This document shows, piece by piece, positions 63,510 through 64,000 of a stretch of 64,000 bases of DNA (position 1 is its first letter; each line of letters opens with the position of its first letter). A program made the position numbers and the translations under genes. The notes beneath the pieces were generated by a model, which was not told the DNA's origin, did not search any database, and worked only from the letters and a program-made list of their open reading frames with translations. The DNA is from Clostridia bacterium (lineage in GTDB: Bacteria; Bacillota; Clostridia; Oscillospirales; Acutalibacteraceae): NCBI GenBank assembly GCA_017414965.1, contig JAFQJL010000031.1, forward strand, positions 1-64,000, in the 5' to 3' direction.

Positions 63510-64000
63510 CAGATCACCGCCACCGAGAACAGACCGGCCTCCTGCAGCTGCGGCAGCACCGGTGCGCCGGCCTCCACCGTCATGGTGACCGGGTGCGGAT
63601 ACAAGCCGCCGAACAGGCACAGTTCCTCCTCGTCCTCTTCGCCCATACGGCTGATTTCGCAATCGGAGCCGTGGTCGGCGGCGGATTCCTCGCTTTCCAG
63701 TCGTTCCAGCGAAGCAGGAATCAGCAACCATTGGATGCGTGCATCGGCAAACACACGGGCGCCGATCACGCGGATGCCGTGCGGAATGGCGAAATGCTCC
63801 AGCTCACAGCCGGCCAGCAGATAGGGCGGCAGTTCGGCGGTGCGGTCGGGCAGGATGACGGTATGCAGGGCGGGAGAGTGCTGAAACACACCGGTTTCCA
63901 GCGTCAGCGGCCGATCGCCATCCTCGACGGCGACGTCGACCAGCGAGGAATACGCCATCGCGTAACGCGTGATCCGCGTGACCGACGACGGGATACGGAG
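63509..64000 (-). CDS. BspA-like leucine-rich-repeat protein (5' end outside window)
   Basis: The frame is open to the right edge, so the N-terminus is missing; 163 residues are visible. Repeats of the LRR_5 kind are seen ([20 protein letters not shown], then [20 protein letters not shown] and [18 protein letters not shown]). The last part is acidic and ends in a beta-rich stretch. BspA-like repeats usually mediate surface binding, but no signal is visible here. It overlaps the GIY-YIG gene by one base. Confidence 0.75.
   Translation of the reverse strand, partial: LRIPSSVTRITRYAMAYSSLVDVAVEDGDRPLTLETGVFQHSPALHTVILPDRTAELPPYLLAGCELEHFAIPHGIRVIGARVFADARIQWLLIPASLERLESEESAADHGSDCEISRMGEEDEEELCLFGGLYPHPVTMTVEAGAPVLPQLQEAGLFSVAVI

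Noticed and set aside
63510..63731. N-terminal extension of the GIY-YIG protein
   Set aside because: The stretch is an Arg/Gly-rich out-of-frame reading of the leucine-rich-repeat gene; the domain starts cleanly at ATG 63509.

Overview
The window looks like a chromosomal segment of a low-to-mid GC Firmicute, most likely an uncultured gut or rumen member of the Clostridia (Oscillospiraceae-like). Reasons: strong AGGAGG ribosome binding sites throughout, TTGACA/TATAAT promoters, a RecU-type resolvase, a GAAC-N4-GTTC (Bacillus-type) LexA site, YesM/YesN-type two-component proteins, an archaeal-type prolyl-tRNA synthetase, and an infC-rpmI-rplT operon with an attenuator leader. No rRNA, tRNA or CRISPR array was seen.

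Layout. 1-3.4 kb is AT-rich and unlike the rest: a partial XRE regulator, a frameshifted DUF5677-type gene, and an AAA+/DUF4143 ATPase set among long palindromes. 3.5-18.5 kb is the most striking part: twin promoter/hairpin/palindrome modules, then a 3,668-residue membrane-anchored protein with about 14 carbohydrate-binding-like modules and a GH42-like catalytic domain, followed in the same operon by a lipoprotein sugar-binding protein and two ABC permeases. 18.5-25.5 kb holds recU with an XRE membrane regulator, then xpt with a BMP-type nucleoside importer. 25.5-30.9 kb has a hydrolase facing a TetR-controlled redox/membrane operon. 31-38.6 kb has polysaccharide deacetylases, a sensor kinase/response regulator pair, a phosphatase, a small AT-rich regulator cassette bracketed by a 37-bp direct repeat, and a YmdB-type phosphodiesterase. 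38.6-45.5 kb is housekeeping: infC-rpmI-rplT, an SpoU methyltransferase, dprA, topA and lysA. 45.5-52.9 kb has a lipid glycosyltransferase, a proline operon (proC-proB-proA), an SOS-controlled small membrane protein and proS. 52.9-58.3 kb has an 86-bp tandem repeat, two cyclophilins, a hydrolase, a membrane-fused MurF-like ligase and ddl. 58.3-63 kb is a minus-strand maltodextrin-type ABC operon ending in malQ. The right edge holds a GIY-YIG protein and a partial leucine-rich-repeat protein.

How the genes work together. The 4-18.5 kb operon reads as one glycan-foraging system: a giant tethered surface enzyme captures and cuts a polysaccharide, the lipoprotein takes the oligosaccharide, and the two permeases import it with an ATPase encoded elsewhere. 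The mal-type operon imports alpha-glucans and processes them with MalQ. xpt plus the nucleoside importer forms a purine salvage locus. The best candidates for undescribed biology are the giant surface protein with its duplicated control region, the SOS-boxed membrane protein, the repeat-bracketed XRE/zinc-ribbon cassette, and the 86-bp tandem repeat.
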